DNA of 6,059 nt, taken from assembly GCA_041662005.1 (NCBI GenBank), contig JBAZTJ010000139.1:1-6059 (forward strand), written 5' to 3'. A program made the position numbers and the translations under genes. The notes under the pieces are model-generated. The model searched no databases, was not told the origin of the DNA, and saw only the letters and a list, made by a program, of their open reading frames with translations. Source of the DNA: DATHXC01 sp041662005. GTDB taxonomy: Bacteria > Pseudomonadota > Gammaproteobacteria > Burkholderiales > Methylophilaceae. Positions 1 to 5,895 of this stretch are shown in pieces. Each line of letters opens with the position of its first letter. The first letter of the stretch is position 1.

Positions 1-1773
1 GAAGCACTGGTTTCGGTAGACGTTAACTCCGGCCGCTCTACCAAGGGTAGCGACATTGAGCACACAGCTTACAACACCAACCTGGAAGCCGCCGATGAAG
101 TGGCTCGCCAATTGCGCTTGCGCGATTTGGGCGGCTTGGTGGTGATTGACTTTATCGACATGGAAAGCCAGCGCAATCAACGTGAGGTGGAAAACCGCCT
201 GCGTGATGCGCTGCATTACGACCGCGCCCGCGTGCAGACCGGCAAGATTTCGCGCTTCGGCCTGCTGGAACTTTCCCGTCAGCGCCTGCGTCCTAGCCTG
301 GGTGAAACCAACCACATCCCCTGCCCGCGTTGCCATGGCACCGGCCATATCCGCGGCATAGAATCCACCGCCCTGCACATCCTGCGCATCACGCAGGAAG
401 AAGCCATGAAAGAAAACAGTGCCATCATCCAGGTGCAATTGCCTGTTGAAGCTGCAACTTTCCTGCTTAACGAAAAGCGTGCGGATATCCACAAGATCGA
501 AGAACGCATGGGGGTGCAGGTTGTGTTAATCCCTAACGTTCATATGGAAACACCGAACTACAGCATCGTACGTGTACGTCATGATGATGTGACCGAAGAA
601 ACTACCCGCGCCAGCTACGAAATGGTTGAGCTGCCTTCTGAAACTGAAACGATAGCCTCGGCAGCACAAGAGCCAAAAGCGGTACGTGTTGAAGCCGCCG
701 TTAAGGGCATTACACCAGCCACTTCGGCCCCCTTGTCTGTAGAAAAGCCAGCTGAAAAAGCTGCGCCGGCTTTGTCACTATTCAGTCGTCTGAAGAACTT
801 GCTTGGCCTTTCTGCCGCAAAGCCGGAAGAAGAAACCAAACAAGAACAAAAGACTCGCAGCGATAGCAACCGCAACAATCGCAACAACCGTAGCCGCAAC
901 AACCGTAACGCGCGTGGCGATCGTCCCGAACGGCCAGAACGTACCAATGCCGACCGCCCTGCAGCAGCTGAGCGTGCACCAGGCGAGCGTACCAACGAGC
1001 GCCAGGCACGTCCTCCGCAAGAGCCAAGGCAGCCTAAGCCGCAACAGCAGCGTCCTCAGCAGCCACGTCCCGAAAACGTCGATCGTGAAAAACCAGTCCC
1101 GCAAGTAGCGCAAGCTGATACGCAAGGGACGGAACAGTCTGCAGAGCAACGCACTGAAGGCCGTGGCGGTCGTCGTGGCCGTAATGGCCGTCGTGACCGT
1201 GGTCCTCGTGGCGATGGTGCACAGCGTGATAGCGCTCCCCGTCAGAACGATGTTGCTTTAGATGAAAACAAGCCGGTAGCACAAACTGTGGCCCAGGTTG
1301 CCGAAGTTCGCGTGGTAGAGCCTCAAGCTCAGGAAACAAAAGCACCAGAAGCGATTGCCAAGCCGGTACTAACTGAGATAGCAGCACCTGTAGTTGCTGC
1401 TCCCCAGGCTGAGACTGCAGCAATGGAAGCGCCTGTTGAAACTAAGACAGCGCCTAAACCTGTGAAGGAAAGCAAACCAGAGGCAACAGCTGAGCTAGAT
1501 TTTACCCCTCAGGCAGATGCTAAAACTGAAGCACCGGCTGCAGACAAGGCTGAGAAGAAACCACGTGCACCCCGCCGCCCCAGCGCCAAGGCAAAACCGG
1601 CAGACCTTGAAGCCAGCGGATTGCAACTGGTAGAAACCAAGGCTGAAGCCAAAGTGCAAGCTGCACCAGAAGTTGAAGCGGAAAAGAAGCCACGCAAATC
1701 AGCCGCATGGCAACAAAAATCGACTGAGGCGGCAAAAGAAGAGCCGCTGGTGATTGTGCAAACCCAGAAATAA
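1..1773 (+). CDS. rne: Ribonuclease E, C-terminal part (5' end outside window)
   Basis: Endoribonuclease that starts mRNA decay, matures rRNA/tRNA and scaffolds the degradosome at the inner membrane. The frame is open from base 1, giving 590 visible residues; about 296 N-terminal residues (S1 domain, 5' sensor) are missing. Visible residue numbers plus 296 match E. coli: catalytic D7 and D50 equal D303 and D346, N9 equals N305, and the Zn-link CPRC cysteines C108/C111 equal C404/C407. The small domain runs to about residue 210. Then comes a low-complexity tail: an amphipathic helix ALSLFSRLKNLLGL (257-270) like membrane segment A of E. coli RNase E, RNN repeats (291-303), a GRGGRRGRNGRR-type block (387-406), and Ala/Pro/Lys/Glu-rich sequence. 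A short ordered-looking motif SGLQLVETK (539-547) lies near the end. The core assignment is very firm; roles of tail motifs are inferred. Confidence 0.97.
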   Translation, partial: EALVSVDVNSGRSTKGSDIEHTAYNTNLEAADEVARQLRLRDLGGLVVIDFIDMESQRNQREVENRLRDALHYDRARVQTGKISRFGLLELSRQRLRPSLGETNHIPCPRCHGTGHIRGIESTALHILRITQEEAMKENSAIIQVQLPVEAATFLLNEKRADIHKIEERMGVQVVLIPNVHMETPNYSIVRVRHDDVTEETTRASYEMVELPSETETIASAAQEPKAVRVEAAVKGITPATSAPLSVEKPAEKAAPALSLFSRLKNLLGLSAAKPEEETKQEQKTRSDSNRNNRNNRSRNNRNARGDRPERPERTNADRPAAAERAPGERTNERQARPPQEPRQPKPQQQRPQQPRPENVDREKPVPQVAQADTQGTEQSAEQRTEGRGGRRGRNGRRDRGPRGDGAQRDSAPRQNDVALDENKPVAQTVAQVAEVRVVEPQAQETKAPEAIAKPVLTEIAAPVVAAPQAETAAMEAPVETKTAPKPVKESKPEATAELDFTPQADAKTEAPAADKAEKKPRAPRRPSAKAKPADLEASGLQLVETKAEAKVQAAPEVEAEKKPRKSAAWQQKSTEAAKEEPLVIVQTQK

Positions 1774-1792
1774 TCGCGCATCACATAGTCTA

Positions 1793-1824
1793 CAAAAACC
1801 CCGATTCGTCGGGGTTTTTGTTTT
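1793..1824 (+). terminator. Rho-independent terminator of rne
   Basis: A perfect 12-bp stem (CAAAAACCCCGA, 1793-1804, with TCGGGGTTTTTG, 1809-1820) closes a TTCG tetraloop and is followed by TTTT. It begins 20 bp after the rne stop codon. Because the arms carry A5 and T5 at their outer ends, the hairpin would also be a plausible terminator on the opposite strand, although no minus-strand gene ends here. Confidence 0.9.
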
Positions 1825-1871
1825 ATGCTGCCAACTAGTGAGATGCCCTATTTATCGTATCAGGATTACCC

Positions 1872-1877
1872 CATACT
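1872..1877 (+). promoter_or_regulatory. Weak candidate -10 box for recQ (possible leaderless start)
   Basis: CATACT matches the sigma-70 -10 consensus at 4 of 6 positions and ends 6 bp before the recQ ATG. A transcript initiated from it would begin at or next to the start codon. I see no convincing -35 box at the right distance (TATTTA at 1849-1854). A single 4/6 hexamer can easily arise by chance, so this is only a candidate. Confidence 0.2.
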
Positions 1878-1883
1878 GCCTTT

Positions 1884-3725
1884 ATGAAAAATCAGACTAA
1901 CGCCCAACCTAACGCGCAAAAACTACTCCAGGACGTCTTTGGCTACGCTGAGTTCCGTGGCCGGCAACAAGAAGTTGTTGAGCATGTAATTGCAGGGGGC
2001 GACGCCCTGGTACTGATGCCGACTGGCGGCGGAAAATCGCTGTGTTACCAGATACCCGCCATCCTGCGCCCGGGCCTGGGTATCGTGATTTCCCCACTGA
2101 TTGCCCTGATGCAGGATCAGGTAGAAGCCTTGCAGCAACTTGGCGTACAGGCCGCCTTCATGAATTCCAGCCTGAGTGCGGAAGAAACGTACAAAGTCAC
2201 CTCCCGCATACTAAGCGGCGAGATTTCTATCCTCTATGTGGCGCCCGAGCGCTTGATGGCAGGCGGCTTCCTGAATCTGCTGCAACAAGTGCAGGCCAGT
2301 GTTGGCCTGGCCGTGTTCGCCATAGATGAAGCCCACTGCGTATCGCAGTGGGGACATGATTTCCGCCCTGAATACCGCCAGTTGACCGTGCTGCAAGAAC
2401 GCTTCTCCGATGTGCCGCGTATTGCCCTGACAGCGACTGCTGACGCGCCTACCCGTGCCGAAATCATAGAACGCCTGTCGCTGGAAAACGCCGAGCAGTT
2501 CATCTCCAGCTTTGACCGCCCCAATATCCGCTACCGGATTACCCAGAAGAATAACGCGCGGCAACAACTGCAGAACTTTCTGGAAACCGAACATGCCGAT
2601 GATGCCGGTATAGTGTATTGCCTGTCGCGCAAGAAGGTAGAAGAGACCGCGGCCTGGTTACAGGAAAAAGGCTGGAAAGCCCTACCCTATCATGCCGGGC
2701 TGGATGCCAAAGTGCGCGAAGCCAACCAGCGCAAATTTTTACGCGAAGAAGGCGTCATCATGGTTGCTACCGTGGCTTTCGGCATGGGCATAGATAAGCC
2801 GAACGTACGCTTTGTGGCCCATCTGGACCTGCCCAAAAGCATGGAAGGCTACTATCAGGAGACAGGCCGCGCCGGGCGCGATGGCTTGGCAGCCAATGCC
2901 TGGATGACTTACGGCCTGGGCGATGTCGTTTCCATGCGCCAGATGCTGGATTCCGGCGATGCACCCGAGGAGCGCAAGCGTGTTGAACGCCAGAAACTGG
3001 ATGCCCTGCTCGGCTTCTGTGAATCCACCAGTTGCCGTCACCAGACCTTGCTGCGTTACTTTGGTGAAGATCACCCCGGAGATTGTGGTCAGTGTGATAA
3101 CTGCCTGGAGCCTGTGGACAGCTGGGATGCGACCCAGGCTGCGCAGATGGCGCTGTCATGCGTATACCGTACGGGCCAACGCTTTGGTACCGGCCACCTG
3201 ATCGACATACTGCTAGGCAAGAATACTGCACAGATCGAAAAATTCCAGCACCAGAACGTCACTACGTTTGGTATAGGCAAAGGCCTCAACCAGTCGCAAT
3301 GGAGCAGCGTGTTCCGCCAGCTCACGGCCGCCGGGTTCCTCGAGGCCGATATCCAGGCTTACGGTGGGTTAAAACTCACCGAAGCTGCCCGCCCAATATT
3401 AAAAGGCGCGCAGGAGGTATGGCAGCGCCGCGATGCGGAACCTGCCAAACGTAACATCAGCAAAACCGAGCGCAGCGCCAGAGCCCGTGAAGCCTTTGCC
3501 GGTGCCAATGAAGACCCGCTGTGGCAAGCGCTCAAGGCCAAACGCATGGAGCTGGCAAGGGAGCAAGGCGTACCGCCCTATGTGATTTTTCATGACAGCA
3601 CCTTGCTGGAAATATTGAACCAGCGACCCGGCAGCCTGACTGAACTTGGGAAAATTACGGGTGTGGGCCAGGCTAAACTGGCTAAGTACGGGGATGATTT
3701 TTTGCAAGTGCTGGAAGATGCATAA
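1884..3725 (+). CDS. recQ: ATP-dependent DNA helicase RecQ
   Basis: A 3'-5' superfamily-2 helicase of 613 residues (E. coli RecQ 609) that processes recombination intermediates and gapped or stalled forks in the RecF pathway. Seen in order: motif 0 with Q28; Walker A MPTGGGKS (45-52, K51); DEAH box (148-151) joined to the aromatic-rich loop SQWGHDFRPEYR; motif III ALTATA (181-186); motif V around VATVAFGMGIDKPNVRF (294-310); motif VI YYQETGRAGRDG (323-334) with its arginine finger. Zinc-site cysteines are C384, C401, C404 and C407. A winged-helix domain covers about 410-515 (LKLTEAARPILKG) and a C-terminal HRDC domain about 540-613 (VPPYVIFHDSTL). All key residues are present, so it should be active. 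The ATG at 1884 is the first in-frame start and puts the N-terminus at family length, but it has no good Shine-Dalgarno; the nearest, AGGA at 1862-1865, is 18 bp away. It sits behind the rne terminator, so is probably transcribed separately. Confidence 0.98.
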   Translation: MKNQTNAQPNAQKLLQDVFGYAEFRGRQQEVVEHVIAGGDALVLMPTGGGKSLCYQIPAILRPGLGIVISPLIALMQDQVEALQQLGVQAAFMNSSLSAEETYKVTSRILSGEISILYVAPERLMAGGFLNLLQQVQASVGLAVFAIDEAHCVSQWGHDFRPEYRQLTVLQERFSDVPRIALTATADAPTRAEIIERLSLENAEQFISSFDRPNIRYRITQKNNARQQLQNFLETEHADDAGIVYCLSRKKVEETAAWLQEKGWKALPYHAGLDAKVREANQRKFLREEGVIMVATVAFGMGIDKPNVRFVAHLDLPKSMEGYYQETGRAGRDGLAANAWMTYGLGDVVSMRQMLDSGDAPEERKRVERQKLDALLGFCESTSCRHQTLLRYFGEDHPGDCGQCDNCLEPVDSWDATQAAQMALSCVYRTGQRFGTGHLIDILLGKNTAQIEKFQHQNVTTFGIGKGLNQSQWSSVFRQLTAAGFLEADIQAYGGLKLTEAARPILKGAQEVWQRRDAEPAKRNISKTERSARAREAFAGANEDPLWQALKAKRMELAREQGVPPYVIFHDSTLLEILNQRPGSLTELGKITGVGQAKLAKYGDDFLQVLEDA

Positions 3726-3734
3726 CACAGCAGG

Positions 3735-3812
3735 TCAGCGACGATAAGCTGCCTTGGCTTCCGGCATGGTCTTATCGGTAAATGCCTTGAACAGTGTCTC
3801 GACCTGAAGCAT
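3735..3812 (-). pseudogene. Possible 3' remnant of a lost gene (25 codons)
   Basis: On the minus strand an ATG (3812-3810) opens 25 codons ending in TGA (3737-3735), with the product MLQVETLFKAFTDKTMPEAK followed by AAYRR. The composition and codons look like real protein, a helical, charged C-terminal tail ending 10 bp from the recQ stop. There is no ribosome binding site, and an in-frame TAG lies one codon upstream of the ATG. I do not recognise the family. It may be the surviving tail of a gene once convergent with recQ, or a chance reading frame. Confidence 0.3.
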
Positions 3813-3902
3813 GGGCTAGAAGCTACCTGTCAGGCAATGATGACTTTTTAGTAAGCGATCCGCATGGCTGACAAGTTTTATGGGCTGACCAAGCGGGTTG
3901 GA

Positions 3903-3956
3903 TTTAGCCTCAGAAGCTTTTGAAATTTCCTTGCTGCTGCTGAGGCTAAACTTTTT
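3903..3956 (+). terminator. Hairpin plus T-run downstream of recQ
   Basis: The arms TTTAGCCTCAGAAGC (3903-3917) and GCTGCTGAGGCTAAA (3936-3950) pair over 15 positions with one A/G mismatch, around an 18-nt loop, and are followed by C and then TTTTT (3952-3956). The 11 outer pairs are perfect. The T-run is on the plus-strand side, so it would stop transcription coming from recQ, 177 bp after its stop codon. It ends 4 bp before the last codon of the convergent hydrolase gene. No T-run follows the stem on the minus strand, so it is a weaker terminator for that operon. Confidence 0.6.
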
Positions 3957-3959
3957 CAA

Positions 3960-5030
3960 TCAGTGCAGATTCATCTTGAAAAAACTGGTCAGTTTTGCAA
4001 AGGGAATCCGGCTTACCCGGTCGTACAGATCTACATGCCCGGCATTCGGCACAATATAAAGCTCTTTTGGCTGACCTGCCAACTTATAGGCGTTTTCGCT
4101 AAATTCTTTTGAGTGCGCCTGATCCCCCGTAATAAATAGCATTGGGCGCGGGGAAATCGTTTCAATATCGTTGAATGGATAGAAGTTCATAAACTTAACA
4201 TTACTGGTCAAGGTCGGATGCGTCGTGGTATGAGAGGTTTGACCTTGTGGCGTAAACTCACCACGCGGCGTGCGATAAAAATCATAGAACTCTTTTTCTA
4301 TCGGTGTTGATTGGTCAGTTAATGCATGCACTGTGCCGCTGGTATACAAAGGCTCACCGCCAGTAAATTCCACATAACGCTGTTCAGCTGCCATTTCTAA
4401 TGTTTTCTTGCGTTGTTCGATGGTCTGCGCGTGGTTGAGACCGTTTCGATTGGCGGCACCCATGTCATACATACTGACAGTGGCAATTGCCTTCATGCGT
4501 GGGTCTATCTTGGCAGCGCTCACTACAAAACTACCACTGCCACAAATTCCCAGTACGCCTATCAAATTACGATCTACCATAGCTTGTGTACCAAGAAAAT
4601 CCACGGCCGCGCTAAAGTCTTCCGCATACATGTCGGGCAAAACCGCATTGCGCGGCTGGCCTTCACTCCCTCCCCAATACGACAAATCCAATGCAAGCGT
4701 TACAAAACCTTGCTCAGCCAGTTTGGTCGCATACAAGGTAGCACTTTGCTCTTTGACAGCGCCCATTGGGTGTCCGACGATGATGGCGGCATTTTTTGCA
4801 TTTTTATCTAACTGCTTAGGAATAATCAGATTGCCTGTCACGTACATATTGTATTGGTTTTTAAACCTGACTTTTTGCACAGTGACTTGATTACTGGTGT
4901 AAAAATTATCCGCGCCATGAGACATATCGGCCGCCATAACAGAGGTAACAGGCAGCATCACTGCAGTGGGGGTGAGCATGGTCATCATCGCGAATATCCT
5001 GAAAAATGTATTGCGTTTAAAAATAGGCAT
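3960..5030 (-). CDS. Exported alpha/beta hydrolase, dienelactone-hydrolase-like, Cys nucleophile
   Basis: A 356-residue protein with a signal peptide (basic MPIFKRN, hydrophobic stretch to about 30, likely cleavage near VMA-A, 33/34), so probably periplasmic. The mature part has the alpha/beta-hydrolase order: oxyanion-side GHPMG (86-90); DLSYWGGSEGQP (115-126); the nucleophile elbow LGICGSGS (160-167) with C163 instead of serine, as in dienelactone hydrolase; then TGDQAHS (301-307) supplying D303 and NAGH (329-332) supplying H332 as the likely triad. An insert at about 200-275 between the elbow and the Asp strand is probably a lid. The family includes E. coli YcjY-like proteins whose substrates are poorly known; I cannot name the substrate. 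AGGA (5045-5042) lies 11 bp before the ATG. It is the downstream gene of a two-gene operon, 40 bp after the cyclophilin-like gene. Fold and triad are confident; the reaction is open. Confidence 0.9.
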   Translation of the reverse strand: MPIFKRNTFFRIFAMMTMLTPTAVMLPVTSVMAADMSHGADNFYTSNQVTVQKVRFKNQYNMYVTGNLIIPKQLDKNAKNAAIIVGHPMGAVKEQSATLYATKLAEQGFVTLALDLSYWGGSEGQPRNAVLPDMYAEDFSAAVDFLGTQAMVDRNLIGVLGICGSGSFVVSAAKIDPRMKAIATVSMYDMGAANRNGLNHAQTIEQRKKTLEMAAEQRYVEFTGGEPLYTSGTVHALTDQSTPIEKEFYDFYRTPRGEFTPQGQTSHTTTHPTLTSNVKFMNFYPFNDIETISPRPMLFITGDQAHSKEFSENAYKLAGQPKELYIVPNAGHVDLYDRVSRIPFAKLTSFFKMNLH

Positions 5031-5070
5031 ATATGTTTTGTTCCTAAACAGTTAAATCAGTAAAGGCGGA

Positions 5071-5604
5071 TTAGTGCGCTTTAGTATCCATGACTTCCTT
5101 ACCCAAGACGTCCGTATCAAGGAACTGGGTTATAAGGACTTTGACTTTTTTATTCTGAGAAAAAGCGGCCGGGATACTATCCAGTTTCCCTAAGTACACT
5201 AAGCCGTTCGCAGTGCCGACATCGGAGTTTCGATAAAAGATGGCGAGGTTGCCCCATGGTGCATAGTAGGTAATATCCCCAGCTTTCCCTGCATACCCTT
5301 TTGCAACGCCACTCGTAGCAAGCTTATGTGGAGGATAAGCAATTTTTTCAGTGCCCGCATGATCCGAAAACTCCAGAGTCAGGGGCAGTTGCTTGAGCAA
5401 ATCAAGCACCGCAGGGGAATTGTCCAGGGTTGCCATGACGGCCTCTTGCCCTTCAAGCGCTATCCGAATTTTCATGGTGGTATCTTTCAGATAAGGTTGC
5501 TTATCAACAGGGGTGGTCTCGGCGGCAGATGCGTTAGCACTTATCACGAGCATTAGCAGCGCGAAACCGCCAAACAGCTTACTAATCCTTGCAGCTTTTC
5601 CCAT
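5071..5604 (-). CDS. Exported cyclophilin-like fold protein
   Basis: A 177-residue protein with a clear signal peptide: basic MGKAARISK, hydrophobic LFGGFALLMLVI, and cleavage near ASA-A (27/28). The mature part from about 43 to 160 resembles the bacterial cyclophilin-like domain (PF18050/PF04126 type, assigned by memory of the pattern): MKIRIALEGQEAVMATLDNS at the start, a LPLTLEFSDHAGTEKIAYPP middle, then the hallmark GDITYYAPWGNLAIFYR (109-125) and a GLVYLGKLDS strand (134-143). A short polar tail (161-177) follows. Members share the beta-barrel fold of cyclophilins, but prolyl-isomerase activity is not established, so the role is unknown. The start at 5604 is supported by a strong Shine-Dalgarno, GAGGAGGAG (5615-5607). 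It is first in the operon, followed by the exported hydrolase, and faces a LysR-type gene. No truncation or missing domain is visible. Confidence 0.85.
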   Translation of the reverse strand: MGKAARISKLFGGFALLMLVISANASAAETTPVDKQPYLKDTTMKIRIALEGQEAVMATLDNSPAVLDLLKQLPLTLEFSDHAGTEKIAYPPHKLATSGVAKGYAGKAGDITYYAPWGNLAIFYRNSDVGTANGLVYLGKLDSIPAAFSQNKKVKVLITQFLDTDVLGKEVMDTKAH

Positions 5605-5606
5605 AT

Positions 5607-5615
5607 CTCCTCCTC
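5607..5615 (-). promoter_or_regulatory. Strong ribosome binding site of the cyclophilin-like gene
   Basis: GAGGAGGAG on the minus strand ends 2 bp before the ATG at 5604; its inner AGGAG/GGAGG elements are at a workable 4-7 bp distance. It fixes the start codon and suggests efficient translation of the operon's first gene. Confidence 0.8.
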
Positions 5616-5627
5616 GTTGCGTTTAAG

Positions 5628-5633
5628 ATTAAA
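5628..5633 (-). promoter_or_regulatory. Candidate -10 box of the cyclophilin-like/hydrolase operon
   Basis: TTTAAT (minus strand, 5633-5628) matches TATAAT at 5 of 6 positions and lies 23 bp before the ATG, which would give a leader of roughly 17 nt containing the ribosome binding site. No good -35 box stands 16-18 bp upstream (CTTATT is the sequence found there), as is common for promoters that need an activator such as a LysR-type protein. The surrounding DNA is AT-rich, so chance matches are likely. Confidence 0.35.
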
Positions 5634-5645
5634 TATGATGGTCAC

Positions 5646-5685
5646 ATTTGAATAAGCAAATATGCTACTTATTAACTTTTAATAA
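5646..5685. promoter_or_regulatory. Overlapping inverted repeats, candidate LysR operator
   Basis: Three dyads overlap. ATTTG / CAAAT (5646-5650 and 5657-5661, 6-bp spacer) fits the LysR-type T-N11-A palindrome. AATAAG / CTTATT (5651-5656 and 5668-5673) are separated by exactly 11 bp. TTATTAA-CTT-TTAATAA (5669-5685) is a perfect 7-bp dyad. They sit 13-57 bp upstream of the candidate -10 of the minus-strand operon, where an activating LysR-type protein would bind. The region is about 27% G+C, which raises the chance of accidental AT dyads. Confidence 0.4.
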
Positions 5686-5695
5686 CAATCAATGG

Positions 5696-5723
5696 TTGGA
5701 TGCCATGACAGCATTCAATCCAA
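5696..5723. repeat. Inverted repeat in the divergent promoter region
   Basis: TTGGAT (5696-5701) and ATCCAA (5718-5723) pair across 16 bp, and an inner ATGC / GCAT pair (5700-5703 and 5711-5714) overlaps the same centre region. It may be a second regulator contact site between the two divergent promoters. The arms are not exclusively A/T, which makes this dyad somewhat less likely to be accidental than its neighbours, but its function is inference only. Confidence 0.3.
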
Positions 5724-5895
5724 AAAATACATCAGACCTCAAACCATCAATACGTTAACTTCATTGTATTCTCTTCTCTGGCTGAAAATTAGTACTGTAA
5801 AGACGCATAGACTTATGTGTATTATTCATTAATATTGCGGTGTTGCAGTCCAGACTCACACGCTGTCTAGTGATGTAAACAACATGGGAGCTACG

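Larger units (their letters stand above)
3726..3959. other. Gap between convergent recQ and hydrolase genes
   Basis: This 234-bp stretch lies between two genes that converge. It contains the 25-codon minus-strand remnant and the recQ-side hairpin given separately. A smaller inverted repeat CGATAAG / CTTATCG (3742-3748 and 3771-3777) has no T-run after it. Short reading frames in the middle are broken by stops, and I see no complete gene, tRNA or recognisable insertion-sequence end. Confidence 0.7.
5605..5895. other. Divergent intergenic region, AT-rich
   Basis: A 291-bp gap separates the minus-strand operon from the plus-strand LysR-type gene. It holds the inverted repeats and the candidate -10 listed separately. 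I find no reading frame that looks coding and no clear sigma-70 promoter for the LysR gene. Its length is large for a simple divergent LysR promoter pair, leaving room for more than one binding site. Confidence 0.7.

Noticed and set aside
868..909. Short repeated CGCAACAAC-like units considered as a tandem DNA repeat or CRISPR-like array.
   Set aside because: They are codons for the RNN repeats of the RNase E tail, in frame and without spacers.
778..1423. Several long minus-strand open frames opposite the rne tail, one of them rich in His and Arg.
   Set aside because: They lie opposite the repetitive, GC-rich coding sequence of RNase E, have low-complexity translations mirroring its codons, and lack family resemblance or ribosome binding sites.
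2211..3231. Minus-strand open frames of 111-154 codons inside recQ.
   Set aside because: They are antisense shadows of a clearly conserved helicase gene; no recognisable domains or start signals.
3742..3777. Inverted repeat CGATAAG / CTTATCG just after recQ, considered as its terminator.
   Set aside because: No T-run follows and the 22-bp spacer pairs poorly; the hairpin at 3903-3956 is a better terminator.
3864..3923. A 19-codon plus-strand frame beginning MADKFYGLTKRVG in the recQ-hydrolase gap.
   Set aside because: Very short, no good ribosome binding site, and its end runs into the terminator hairpin; nothing supports translation.
4408..4890. A 160-codon plus-strand open frame opposite the hydrolase gene.
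   Set aside because: The hydrolase frame has the family motifs, signal peptide and ribosome binding site; the opposite frame has none and is a shadow.
5884..5895. Alternative upstream ATG for the LysR-type gene.
   Set aside because: It is in frame but has no Shine-Dalgarno, and its first codons contain the GGGAG that serves the ATG at 5896.
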